The notes under the pieces were generated by a model, which worked only from the letters and a program-made list of their open reading frames with translations, had not been told where the DNA came from and searched no databases. The position numbers were made by a program, and so were the translations under genes. A stretch of 64,000 nt of DNA from Amycolatopsis sp. CA-230715 (GTDB taxonomy: Bacteria; Actinomycetota; Actinomycetes; Mycobacteriales; Pseudonocardiaceae): the NCBI RefSeq assembly GCF_018736145.1, contig NZ_CP059997.1, forward strand, positions 3,843,501-3,907,500, in the 5' to 3' direction. Each line of letters opens with the position of its first letter. Positions within the stretch are counted from its first letter, which is position 1. Shown piece by piece: positions 7,940-15,760 of this stretch.

Positions 7940-7991
7940 GGGCCCATGCTAGGCAGGCCACGATCGGGTGGCGCAAGGCGGGACCGCCGTG

Positions 7992-8969
7992 CTACCCAGC
8001 GTCTGTTTCGGACCGCACGGCGTCGAGCACGCGCGCCGCGCCGCGGCCGTCGATGACGGTGGACGCCGCGGCCGCCAGCTCTGCCCGCTTCGCGGCGCTG
8101 CCGAGGAGTCCGGTGAGGACTTCGTTCGCGTCGAGCCCGTCGACGGTGCCGATCCCGGTGGCGAGCCCGAGGTCGAGCGCGGCGCGGTAACCGGTCGCCT
8201 GGTTGTCCACGAGCTGCACGAGCGCGGTGGGCACGCCGATGCAGCACAGTTCGAGCAGGGTGACCCCGGCGGCGCTGATCGCGAGATCGGTTTCGGCGAG
8301 CAGCTCGGGCAGGTTCGTCCCCGGCGGGGACAGCCGGAATTCCTGGCCCGGCCCGGCTTCGGGCACCGACGGTTCGCCGCGCACGAGCGCTTCCGCGGAG
8401 AACGGCAGGCCGGTGTCGCGCAAAGCGACCAAAAGGGACTCGACGGCGTCGACCCACACCCCGCCGCCTCCGAGCACGACGAGCACGCGCGGCGGAGTGT
8501 GCTCGGTCTCGCGCGCCGCGCGCTTTTCCCGCGCCGCACGGACCACACCGCGCACCGGCGCGTACTTCGGTCCACTGAGGACGGTCGTCGACCCGTCGTC
8601 CGGACGCGGCGCGGGGGCGAACCCGCAGTCCACCACGACGTCGGCGGCGCGCCTGCCGAACGTGCCGTCCTCCATGGACACCAGCACCGCGCCCGCCGCG
8701 CGCACCTCGTCGCGCACCTCGCCGATTCCGTAGTGATCGACGAGAACCGCGTCGAATTTCCTTGCCGCGGAACCGAGTTCGACGGGGGGCAGGCGGCGGA
8801 CGCCCAGTTCGTCCAGCCGGGACGCGAGCCAGCCCGCGTTCTCGGTGTGCCCGGAGAACTCGACCGTCCACTCGCGACGGACGGCTTCTTCCGCGAAGGC
8901 CACGACGCGCGCGATGTGCCCGGCGCCGATGGTCGCCGACGAGTCGGCGCGCAGCAGGAGCCTGGTCAT
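7992..8969 (-). CDS. pseG: PseG-like UDP-6-deoxy-AltdiNAc hydrolase
   Basis: 325 residues. The N-terminus LLLRADSSATIGAGHIARV carries the PseG signature R-x-D-x-S-x-x-I-G-x-G-H, with the histidine expected to be catalytic. The protein has the GT-B-like fold related to MurG: SAAGVTLLELCCIGVP in the C-terminal half binds the nucleotide. In the pathway PseG removes UDP from UDP-2,4-diacetamido-2,4,6-trideoxy-L-altrose, giving the free sugar used by PseI. The start at 8969 overlaps the stop of the cytidylyltransferase (8966), so the two are translationally coupled. Confidence 0.85.
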   Translation of the reverse strand: MTRLLLRADSSATIGAGHIARVVAFAEEAVRREWTVEFSGHTENAGWLASRLDELGVRRLPPVELGSAARKFDAVLVDHYGIGEVRDEVRAAGAVLVSMEDGTFGRRAADVVVDCGFAPAPRPDDGSTTVLSGPKYAPVRGVVRAAREKRAARETEHTPPRVLVVLGGGGVWVDAVESLLVALRDTGLPFSAEALVRGEPSVPEAGPGQEFRLSPPGTNLPELLAETDLAISAAGVTLLELCCIGVPTALVQLVDNQATGYRAALDLGLATGIGTVDGLDANEVLTGLLGSAAKRAELAAAASTVIDGRGAARVLDAVRSETDAG

Positions 8970-9736
8970 CCGGTGAGCTTCTTCTGCTCGACCCGCGCGT
9001 TCAGCGCCACCAGGTCCGGGCGCGACCGCAGCAGCGACACCACCGCGCGCCACCCGGGGATCCCGTCGCCGAGCTCCGCGACGATCGCTTCGAGCAGCGC
9101 CAGGTCCTCCGGCGTGTCCACGGTGACCCGCAGGTCCTCCGACGGCGGGGTCACCACCACGCCGACGCACGAATACCGGTCGGGATCGCCGTAGACGCCC
9201 AGGGTCACGTGCTCGCGGGCCGATCCGGTCGCGATCGCGTCCTGCTCGGCGAGCACCTCGCGGCGCACCAGCTCCGCGTCGAACCCGCGCGCCATGGTGC
9301 GGCCGAGCGTGCCGCCGACGAGCGTGGCGCTCAGGTAGTCGATCGACGGGTCCGCGCGCCACAGCGTGACGATCCGGCCGATCACCTCGGGATCGAGCAG
9401 CGGGCAGTCGGCGGTCAGCCGCACGACCGCGTCCGCGGGGTACCGCTCGCAGGCGAGCACGAACCGCGCCAGCACGTCGTCGAGCGGGCCGCGCACCACC
9501 GCCGCACCCAGGCGCACGGCCTCTTCGGCGACGGGGTCGTCGTCCGCGGCGTCCGAGGTGGCCACGATCACCTCGTCGATCCCGGGCGTGGCCGCGGCGG
9601 CGCGCACGACCCAGCCGAGCACGCTGCGGCCGCCCAGCGGGCGCAGCACCTTGCCCGGCAGCCGGGTCGACGAAGCGCGCGCCTGGATGACGGCGTTCAC
9701 GGTGTTCCCGGCGGGCTGGGCACGCATGGGTGACAT
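8966..9736 (-). CDS. pseF: SpsF-type cytidylyltransferase, probable CMP-pseudaminic acid synthetase
   Basis: 256 residues from the first ATG. The N-terminal nucleotide-binding motif IQARASSTRLPGKVL is that of SpsF/acylneuraminate cytidylyltransferase-type enzymes; VRLTADCPLLDPEV (about 105-118) holds the metal-binding Asp. It would activate pseudaminic acid with CTP. The sequence is closer to SpsF (COG1861 type) than to Campylobacter PseF, so pseF is a role name from context. The start is uncertain: ATG 9736, or GTG 9700 just before the conserved strand with GGGAA upstream. It is divergent from pseB. Confidence 0.78.
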   Translation of the reverse strand: MSPMRAQPAGNTVNAVIQARASSTRLPGKVLRPLGGRSVLGWVVRAAAATPGIDEVIVATSDAADDDPVAEEAVRLGAAVVRGPLDDVLARFVLACERYPADAVVRLTADCPLLDPEVIGRIVTLWRADPSIDYLSATLVGGTLGRTMARGFDAELVRREVLAEQDAIATGSAREHVTLGVYGDPDRYSCVGVVVTPPSEDLRVTVDTPEDLALLEAIVAELGDGIPGWRAVVSLLRSRPDLVALNARVEQKKLTG

Positions 9737-9776
9737 GATGGCCGACGGCAGAAGTCACCGAACGCGGAGGTCATCG

Positions 9777-10760
9777 ATGAGCGAGCTCGAAGGCTCGAGC
9801 ATCCTGCTCACCGGCGGCACGGGTTCCTTCGGCAAGGCGTTCATCACCTACGCGCTGGCCGAGCTGAACCCGAGCAGGCTCGTCGTGCTGTCCAGGGACG
9901 AGCTGAAGCAGTACGAGGCCCGCCAGCTGTTCGCCGACGACCCGAGGCTCCGCTGGTTCATCGGCGACATCCGCGACCGCCGCCGCCTCGAACGCGCCAT
10001 GCACGGCGTCGACTACGTGGTGCACGCGGCCGCGCTCAAGCAGGTCGACACCGGCGAGTACAACCCCTTCGAGTTCGTGCAGACGAACGTGATCGGCTCC
10101 CAGAACGTGATCGAGGCCGCGATCGACACCGGCATCAAGAAGGTCGTCGCGCTGTCCACCGACAAGGCGTCGAGCCCGATCAACCTCTACGGCGCCACGA
10201 AGCTGACCGCGGACCGCATGTTCATCAGCGCGAACCACTACGCGGCCACGCATCCGACGCGGTTTTCGGTCGTGCGGTACGGAAACGTGATGGGCTCGCG
10301 GGGCAGCGTGATCCCGTTCTTCCGCGGGCTCGCCGAAAAGGGCGAGTCGCTGCCGATCACGCACAAGGACATGACCCGGTTCTGGATCACGCTGCCGCAG
10401 GCGGTGGAGTTCGTGGTCGACTCGTTCGACCAGATGCACGGCGGCGAGCTGTACGTGCCGCGCATCCCGAGCATGCGGCTGGTGGACCTGGCGCAGGCGA
10501 TCGCGCCGGGCAGCCCGATGCACGAGGTCGGCGTGCGGCCGGGCGAGAAGCTGCACGAGGAGATGATCGCGCCGGACGACGCGCGGCGGACGGTGAAGCT
10601 GAGCGACCGCTACATCGTGCAGCCGCACATCGCGGGCTGGGGCTACGAACCGCCGTCCGACGGCGAGCCGGTGCCGGACGGGTTCGCCTACCGGTCCGAC
10701 ACGAACGACCTGTGGCTCGACGCGGACGAGCTGCGGCGGCTGGTCGAGCAGTATGGGTGA
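9777..10760 (+). CDS. pseB: PseB UDP-GlcNAc 4,6-dehydratase (inverting)
   Basis: 327 residues, an extended SDR. The NAD(P) motif TGGTGSFGKAF is at about 12-22, SRDELKQYEARQLF follows as in Campylobacter and Helicobacter PseB, and the catalytic segment has STDKASSPINLYGATK, with the D-K and Y-x-x-x-K residues of inverting dehydratases. It starts pseudaminic acid synthesis by converting UDP-GlcNAc to UDP-4-keto-6-deoxy-L-AltNAc. The ATG at 9777 has GGAGG six bases upstream. It overlaps pseC by eight bases. The PseB-type motifs argue against legionaminic acid or bacillosamine dehydratases. Confidence 0.92.
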   Translation: MSELEGSSILLTGGTGSFGKAFITYALAELNPSRLVVLSRDELKQYEARQLFADDPRLRWFIGDIRDRRRLERAMHGVDYVVHAAALKQVDTGEYNPFEFVQTNVIGSQNVIEAAIDTGIKKVVALSTDKASSPINLYGATKLTADRMFISANHYAATHPTRFSVVRYGNVMGSRGSVIPFFRGLAEKGESLPITHKDMTRFWITLPQAVEFVVDSFDQMHGGELYVPRIPSMRLVDLAQAIAPGSPMHEVGVRPGEKLHEEMIAPDDARRTVKLSDRYIVQPHIAGWGYEPPSDGEPVPDGFAYRSDTNDLWLDADELRRLVEQYG

Positions 10761-11880
10761 CTTCCTGCCGTACGGCCGTCAGTCCATTGTGGATGAAGAT
10801 GTCGAAGCGGTCGCGGCGGTGCTGCGCGGCGACTGGCTGACCACCGGCCCCGCGGTCGCGCGGTTCGAAAGCGATCTCGCCGAGTACACCGGCGGGGTGC
10901 CCGCGGTGGCCGTCACTTCGGGCACCGCCGCGCTGCACGCGGCTTATGCGGCGGCCGGGATTCGCGACGGCGACGAGGTGGTCACCTCGCCGATGACGTT
11001 CGTCGCGACCGCGGCCACCGCCGTCCTGCGGGGCGCGAAGGTGGTGTTCGCCGATGTCGAAGAGGACACCGCGAACCTCGACCCCGCCGCGGCGAAGGCG
11101 GCGGTCACCTCGCGCACGAAGGTCGTCGCGGCCGTCGACTACGCCGGGCACCCGGCCGAACTGGACGAGCTGAAGGCCGTCGCGGGGGACGCGCTGCTCC
11201 TGGAGGACGCGGCGCATTCGATCGGCGGCACGTGGCACGGCAGGCCGGTCGGCTCGATCGCGGACCTGACCACGTTCTCCTTTTTCCCCACCAAGAACCT
11301 CACCACCGCCGAAGGCGGCGCCGTGGTGGCCTCCGGCGAACTCCTGGAACGGGCGCGCGCGTTCCGCAACCACGGCCTGGTGCGGGACAAGGCGGCGCAG
11401 CGCTACCCCGACGAAGGCCCGTGGCACCAGGAAGTGCACGAGTTCGGGCTGAACTACCGGCTGCCGGACGTGCTGTGCGCGCTGGGAAGCAGCCAGCTGA
11501 AGCGGCTCGCCGCGTTCAAGCAGCGGCGGGCGGAAATTCACGCGCGCTACACGGAAGCGTTCGCCGACCTCGACGGTGTGCGCACCCCCGCGTGCCGCGA
11601 GGGCGCGGACCCGGTGTGGCACCTGTACCCGCTGCGCGTCCTGGAAGGCAGGCGGCGCGCGATGTTCGACCACCTGCGGGGGCTCGGCATCGGCGTGCAG
11701 GTCAACTACATCCCGGCCTACTGGCACCCGGTGTTCGAGGATCTCGGGTACCGGCGGGGCCTGTGCCCCAACGCGGAACGCTTCTACGCCGAAGAGCTTT
11801 CGCTGCCGCTCTTCCCCGCGCTCACTTCGTCCGATGTGGACAGAGTGATCGACGGGGTGCGCGCGTTCTTCGGCGCCTGA
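10753..11880 (+). CDS. pseC: PseC UDP-4-amino-4,6-dideoxy-AltNAc aminotransferase
   Basis: 375 residues of the DegT/DnrJ/EryC1 PLP family. PLP-binding features include TSGTAALHAAY (about 55-65), LLEDAAHSIGG (about 149-159) and the Schiff-base Lys181 in FFPTKNLTTAEGG. The N-terminal PYGRQSIVDEDVEAV is typical of PseC. It would transfer an amino group to C4 of the PseB product. Its start lies inside the last codons of pseB, so the two are coupled. A convergent palindrome (11944-11966) separates it from pseI. Confidence 0.88.
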   Translation: MGDFLPYGRQSIVDEDVEAVAAVLRGDWLTTGPAVARFESDLAEYTGGVPAVAVTSGTAALHAAYAAAGIRDGDEVVTSPMTFVATAATAVLRGAKVVFADVEEDTANLDPAAAKAAVTSRTKVVAAVDYAGHPAELDELKAVAGDALLLEDAAHSIGGTWHGRPVGSIADLTTFSFFPTKNLTTAEGGAVVASGELLERARAFRNHGLVRDKAAQRYPDEGPWHQEVHEFGLNYRLPDVLCALGSSQLKRLAAFKQRRAEIHARYTEAFADLDGVRTPACREGADPVWHLYPLRVLEGRRRAMFDHLRGLGIGVQVNYIPAYWHPVFEDLGYRRGLCPNAERFYAEELSLPLFPALTSSDVDRVIDGVRAFFGA

Positions 11881-11928
11881 CCGAACTCGCCCGCGAAGAA
11901 TGTCGGTGGGTCGCGGTAACGTGAAATC

Positions 11929-11966
11929 AGGGGCTCCCCTAGGCGTACGAACGGTCCGTTCGTACG
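11929..11966. terminator. Two dyads between convergent pseC and pseI
   Basis: AGGGG-ct-CCCCT (11929-11940) is followed by a perfect palindrome at 11944-11966 with 11-base arms (CGTACGAACGG) about one central base. The position between convergent genes suggests bidirectional termination, but no T-run follows, and so perfect a palindrome could also be a protein-binding site. Confidence 0.5.
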
Positions 11967-11994
11967 GCGAGGGCCGCGGCACTGGAACAGAGCG

Positions 11995-13041
11995 TTAGAC
12001 GAGGTCCCAGGTCAACGGGGTGCCCTTCGCGGCGTCCCGGGTGAAGGTGCGGCCCAGTACGACGTCGATCTCGGCTGGTGCCAAGCCGCCCGCTGGGCGG
12101 ATTGAGCGGACGTTCTCGCGCGTGACCGGATCGCCCGCGGCGACATCCGCCACGACGTAGAGCGAGCGCCGGAACCGCAGGCCTTCCTTTTCGCTTTCGC
12201 GGGGCCCGATCACCGCCCGCCCCAGCGCTTCCCACGCGCGCTTGCTTTCGGTGACCAAAGCGGCCAGTTCGAACGGTTCCAGCGAAAACTCGGAGTCCAC
12301 GCCGCCGTCGTCACGCTTGAGCGTCACGTGCTTTTCGATCGCGACGGCGCCCAGTGCGACGGCCGCGAGGGGCGCGCCGATCCCGGGCGTGTGATCGGAA
12401 AGCCCGACGAGCGTGCCGGTGACCCCGGCGAGCACGGGCAGCCCGCGCAGGTTGCTCTCCGACGGCGAAGCCGGGTAGCTCGCCGTACAGCCCAGCACGA
12501 CGAGCTGGTCGTTCCCGGCGGCGCGCGCGGTCCGCACCGCCGCGTCGATCTCCGCGACGCTCGCCATCCCGGTCGAAATGACCAGCGGTTTGCCGGTGCG
12601 CGCGCAAAGATCGACCAGCGGCAGGTCGACGATCTCCGAGGACGCGATCTTGTACGCGGGCGCGTCGAGCGATTCGAGCAGTGCGACCGCGGTCGGGTCG
12701 AACGGGCTGGAGAAGATCTCCAGCCCGTGCTCGCGGGCGCGGGCGAACAGTTTCTCGTGCCATTCCCACGGCGTGTGCGCGCGTTCGTAAAGCCGGTAGA
12801 GGTTTTCCCCGCCCCACAGGGAATGCCCGTCGCCGATGCGGAACGCGGGGCCGTCGGCGTCGATCGTGATGGTGTCGGGGCGGTAGGTCTGCAGTTTCAC
12901 CGCCTGCGCGCCGGATTCGCCGATCGCGTCGACGATCGCGAGCGCGCGGTCGAGATCACCGTTGTGGTTCCCGGACATTTCCGCGATGACGAACGGCGGG
13001 TGCTCCGGCCCGATCTCGTGCTTTCCGATGCGCACGGTCAT
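11995..13041 (-). CDS. pseI: PseI pseudaminic acid synthase (NeuB family)
   Basis: 348 residues. The TIM-barrel synthase domain begins FVIAEMSGNHNGDLDRA and continues AVKLQTYRPDTITID, a PseI-type signature. Metal and substrate residues are seen in EIFSSPFDPTAV, KIASSEIVDLPL and the IEKHVTLKR histidine segment. A C-terminal antifreeze-like SAF domain (about 285-348, RRSLYVVADVAAGDPVT) completes the family architecture. It condenses phosphoenolpyruvate with the 2,4-diacetamido-6-deoxy-altrose from PseG. The ATG at 13041 overlaps the pseH stop (ATGA type). Confidence 0.92.
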   Translation of the reverse strand: MTVRIGKHEIGPEHPPFVIAEMSGNHNGDLDRALAIVDAIGESGAQAVKLQTYRPDTITIDADGPAFRIGDGHSLWGGENLYRLYERAHTPWEWHEKLFARAREHGLEIFSSPFDPTAVALLESLDAPAYKIASSEIVDLPLVDLCARTGKPLVISTGMASVAEIDAAVRTARAAGNDQLVVLGCTASYPASPSESNLRGLPVLAGVTGTLVGLSDHTPGIGAPLAAVALGAVAIEKHVTLKRDDGGVDSEFSLEPFELAALVTESKRAWEALGRAVIGPRESEKEGLRFRRSLYVVADVAAGDPVTRENVRSIRPAGGLAPAEIDVVLGRTFTRDAAKGTPLTWDLV

Positions 13042-13565
13042 TTGCGCCGCTTCCCCTTCGCTGATTCCCGAGCCGCCGCGGTCAGTTCCATCCACAGCAC
13101 CTCGTGCGCCACCCCGTCGATTTCCTGCGTGTACCGCTGCGCCTCGGTGAACCCGAACCGCTTGTGCAACTGCCAAACCTGCTTGTTCTCGAGCAGCACT
13201 TCGCCGCCGAGCATGCTCAGTTCCAACGTGTCGAAGGCGTAGTCGATCAACACGCCTTCGAGCTTGAGCCACGCGGGCAGCACGTCCCGGCCGAGCCCAT
13301 CGACATCGAGCGCGCAGCCCCATTTCGCCGTGCGGGCCTCGGTGTCGAGGAACGTGTAGGTCACCGAGCCCGCCGAGACGCCGTTGTACTCGTAGACCAG
13401 GACCCGCCGCGACGGGTCGTCGCGCACGGACGACCACCACGCCCGGTGCTCGGCGGGGGAAATCTCGTGCTGGGTGAAGCTGACCGCGCGCGCCGACGGG
13501 TGGTTGCGCCACCGCCGGATGTCCTCGACGTCGTCTTCGGTGGCGGGCCGCAGCGCAGCGGTCAT
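13038..13565 (-). CDS. pseH: PseH-like GNAT N-acetyltransferase
   Basis: 175 residues with a RimJ/PseH-type GNAT fold: LRPATEDDVEDIRRWRNHP at the N-terminus, QHEISPAEHRAWW, then strand GVSAGSVTYTFLD and the late LENKQVWQLHKRFGFTE segment. In the pathway PseH adds the second acetyl group at N4. The call rests on the fold and on its position between pseI and the coiled-coil gene, with overlapping ATGA junctions on both sides. The acyl donor could be something other than acetyl-CoA. Confidence 0.82.
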   Translation of the reverse strand: MTAALRPATEDDVEDIRRWRNHPSARAVSFTQHEISPAEHRAWWSSVRDDPSRRVLVYEYNGVSAGSVTYTFLDTEARTAKWGCALDVDGLGRDVLPAWLKLEGVLIDYAFDTLELSMLGGEVLLENKQVWQLHKRFGFTEAQRYTQEIDGVAHEVLWMELTAAARESAKGKRRK

Positions 13566-14017
13566 CCGGAAACCCCGGCGCGCGCCTGCTCTTCGAGCCT
13601 GCTCAGGCGGTCCTCGTAACGAGCGATCCCGGTCAGGCGCGCGCGGATCTGCGCGTGCTGGCGCTGCACCTCTTCGATCAGCGAGCGCGCTTCGGCGATC
13701 TCGGGCCGGTCCGACGGCGGCACCAGCGCGATCTTCTCGCGCAGGTCCTCCAGCTGACCCTCCTGCGCCGCGACGTGCGGGATCATCCGGTCCACCTGCG
13801 CGGTCATCCAGCGCAGATCGCCGCGCACCTGCTCGAGGCCCTCCTCGAGCGCGTCGAGCCGGCGGCGGTGGTCGTTGGTGCAGTGCTCCTGCTCGACCAG
13901 CCGCGGGTCGAGATCGGTGCGCAGCCCGTCGACCTCGCCGGAGATGCGGAAGTCGACGAGCCGGGCCAGGCGCTCGGAGGCGCGGGCGCGGAGGTTGAAC
14001 AACTTGCGGCGGGCCAT
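13562..14017 (-). CDS. Coiled-coil protein in the pseudaminic acid operon
   Basis: 151 residues, not recognised. After a basic N-terminus (MARRKLFNLRARASERLARL) the rest is nearly all predicted helix with heptad-like spacing: RRRLDALEEGLEQVRGDL, EGQLEDLREKIAL and SLIEEVQRQHAQIRARL. There is no signal peptide or membrane segment. It overlaps pseH by four bases and starts 27 bases after the GT29-like gene, so it is part of the same operon. GGAGG upstream of ATG 14017 (GACCTCCGCC on the coding-strand complement) supports the start. It could scaffold the transferase or set chain length; this is a guess from context. Confidence 0.8.
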   Translation of the reverse strand: MARRKLFNLRARASERLARLVDFRISGEVDGLRTDLDPRLVEQEHCTNDHRRRLDALEEGLEQVRGDLRWMTAQVDRMIPHVAAQEGQLEDLREKIALVPPSDRPEIAEARSLIEEVQRQHAQIRARLTGIARYEDRLSRLEEQARAGVSG

Positions 14018-14043
14018 GGCGGAGGTCCTTCGGTGTCGCGGGG

Positions 14044-14703
14044 TCAGCGGAGGAGGTCGGTGTCGCCGGTCCTGGTCCAGGAATCCAGCAGCCTGCCCTC
14101 GGCCGCGATCTGGTGCTCCGGGCCGACGATGCAGGAATCCCCTGCCGCGTGCTCCCACGCGGTCTGGTCGGGGTTGTCGATGAACGAGAACCCGGTCAGC
14201 ACCAGGTTCGCGTGCGGGAAGGCGGTGCGCGCGATCCAGGCCGCGGTCGTGCCGGTGGTCGCCCAGGTCGGCTCGGTCCTCGACGGCAGGCCGATCGCGT
14301 CCGACAGCGGCAGGATCCACTCGCGGTTGCTCACCGGCACGTACCCGAGGTCCGCGGGCCACCAGCCGGGGATGTCCTCCGGCTCCCAGTGCAGGCGGCC
14401 CGGCTCGACGAGCAGGTACAGCCGCGAGCGGTAGTTCTGGAACACCCAGCGCGTCGCCCGCAGCGCACGGTTGAACACCACCACGTGCGTCCTGCTGCCC
14501 ACCACCGGCTGGCCACCCAGTTCGTCCGACATGAACCCGTTGACCCGGATCACCAGGTCACAGGCGTCCACGGCCTTGGCGCGCTGCGGATCCGGCGGCA
14601 GCGGCTGGTTGCCGACCACGGCCACCGACCGCGGATCGGGCCGGTCGGCGTAGGCCTCCAGGAGGTTCACCAGCAAACCCTCTGGCCGGGTAGCGGGACT
14701 CAT
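14044..14703 (-). CDS. GT29-like sialyltransferase-motif protein, candidate pseudaminic acid transferase
   Basis: 219 residues. It carries elements resembling the sialylmotifs of GT29: motif L-like SVAVVGNQPL with DACDLVIRVN (about 26-55), motif S-like WATTGTTAAWIARTAF with NLVLTGFSF (about 147-174), and a motif VS-like H-x4-E at His197-Glu202. GT29 enzymes transfer CMP-activated nonulosonic acids, so a CMP-pseudaminic acid donor fits the neighbouring pse genes. There is no signal peptide or membrane anchor, so it would act in the cytosol, unlike eukaryotic Golgi enzymes. TATTTT about eight bases before the ATG could give a leaderless mRNA. It is the first gene of the minus-strand operon and divergent from wzm. 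Confidence 0.65.
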   Translation of the reverse strand: MSPATRPEGLLVNLLEAYADRPDPRSVAVVGNQPLPPDPQRAKAVDACDLVIRVNGFMSDELGGQPVVGSRTHVVVFNRALRATRWVFQNYRSRLYLLVEPGRLHWEPEDIPGWWPADLGYVPVSNREWILPLSDAIGLPSRTEPTWATTGTTAAWIARTAFPHANLVLTGFSFIDNPDQTAWEHAAGDSCIVGPEHQIAAEGRLLDSWTRTGDTDLLR

Positions 14704-14804
14704 GACGAGAAAAAATACCAGGACACCGCGAGCACAAGGCGGTCTCACCCTCCGTGGCGGTTCGCACTCGGACGGGGTCGCCAAGGCACCCGCGCGCGCG
14801 TCGG

Positions 14805-14810
14805 TACCCT
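14805..14810 (+). promoter_or_regulatory. -10 element of the wzm operon (leaderless)
   Basis: TACCCT ends eight bases before the wzm GTG and no ribosome site is present, so transcription probably begins at or next to the start codon. The same hexamer precedes dprE1, glf and both tRNA-Ser genes. Confidence 0.5.
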
Positions 14811-14818
14811 GATTCATC

Positions 14819-15751
14819 GTGAGTGCCCCCAGCACGGTCCAAGCCGTCACCGTCCCCGCGCCGAGCGCCGCACCGGTCCCGTCGGACAGCAGGTCGTGGG
14901 CGCGCGCCTTCGCCGACATCCGCGCGGGCGTCGCCAACCGAGAACTGTGGAGCCACCTCGGCTGGCAGGACATCAAGCAGCGCTACCGCCGCTCGGTGCT
15001 GGGGCCGCTGTGGATCACGCTTTCGATGGGCGTCACCGCGCTCGGGCTGGGCATTCTCTACTCGCAGTTGCTCGGTTCGCCGATCGACACGTACCTGCCC
15101 TACATCACCACGGGCTTCATCGTGTGGGCGTTCCTGCTCGGCTGCCTCACCGAAGGCACCGAGACGTTCATCGCGAACGAGGGCCTCATCAAGCACCTGC
15201 CCGCGCCGCTGTCGGTGTACGTGCTCCGCACGGTGTGGCGCCAGTGCATCATGTTCGCGCACAACATGATCATCTACTTCATCGTGCTGATGATCCTGTG
15301 GGGCGGCATCACGAAATCCGGCTACGTCATCACCGACGGCGGTGTCCCGCAGCCCGGCCTGAACTGGAGCGCGCTGCTCGCCATCCCCGCGTTCGCGCTC
15401 ATCGCGGTCAACGCGGGCTGGGTGGTGCTGCTGTTCGGCATCATCTCCACCCGCTTCCGCGACATCCCGCAGGTCATCACCAGCCTGATCAACCTGCTGT
15501 TCTTCATGACGCCGATCGTCTGGTCGACCGACATCCTGCAGAAGCGGTTCGGCGACGGCGTGACCTGGCGCAGCCTGGTCGCCGAGCTGAACCCGCTCTA
15601 CCACTTCATCCAGATCATCCGCGCGCCGTTGATCGGCGCGCAGCAGAGCTGGCACCACTGGGCCATCGTCGGCGGGTTCGCCGTCGTCGGCTGGCTGCTG
15701 GCGCTGTTCGTTATGCGCAACTACCGTTCCCGCGTCTCGTATTGGGTGTGA
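14819..15751 (+). CDS. wzm: Wzm, membrane subunit of the galactan ABC exporter
   Basis: 310 residues of the ABC-2 exporter permease family, with six predicted membrane helices after a long cytosolic N-terminus. The family motif LWSHLGWQDIKQRYRRSVLGPLW is at about 43-65 (amphipathic interface helix). With Wzt it exports lipid-linked galactan across the membrane (Rv3783 role in M. tuberculosis). It is followed nine bases later by wzt, then glfT1, the conserved arabinogalactan trio. The GTG at 14819 is preferred because of the leaderless -10 element. Confidence 0.92.
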   Translation: MSAPSTVQAVTVPAPSAAPVPSDSRSWARAFADIRAGVANRELWSHLGWQDIKQRYRRSVLGPLWITLSMGVTALGLGILYSQLLGSPIDTYLPYITTGFIVWAFLLGCLTEGTETFIANEGLIKHLPAPLSVYVLRTVWRQCIMFAHNMIIYFIVLMILWGGITKSGYVITDGGVPQPGLNWSALLAIPAFALIAVNAGWVVLLFGIISTRFRDIPQVITSLINLLFFMTPIVWSTDILQKRFGDGVTWRSLVAELNPLYHFIQIIRAPLIGAQQSWHHWAIVGGFAVVGWLLALFVMRNYRSRVSYWV

Positions 15752-15760
15752 CAGCAAGCC

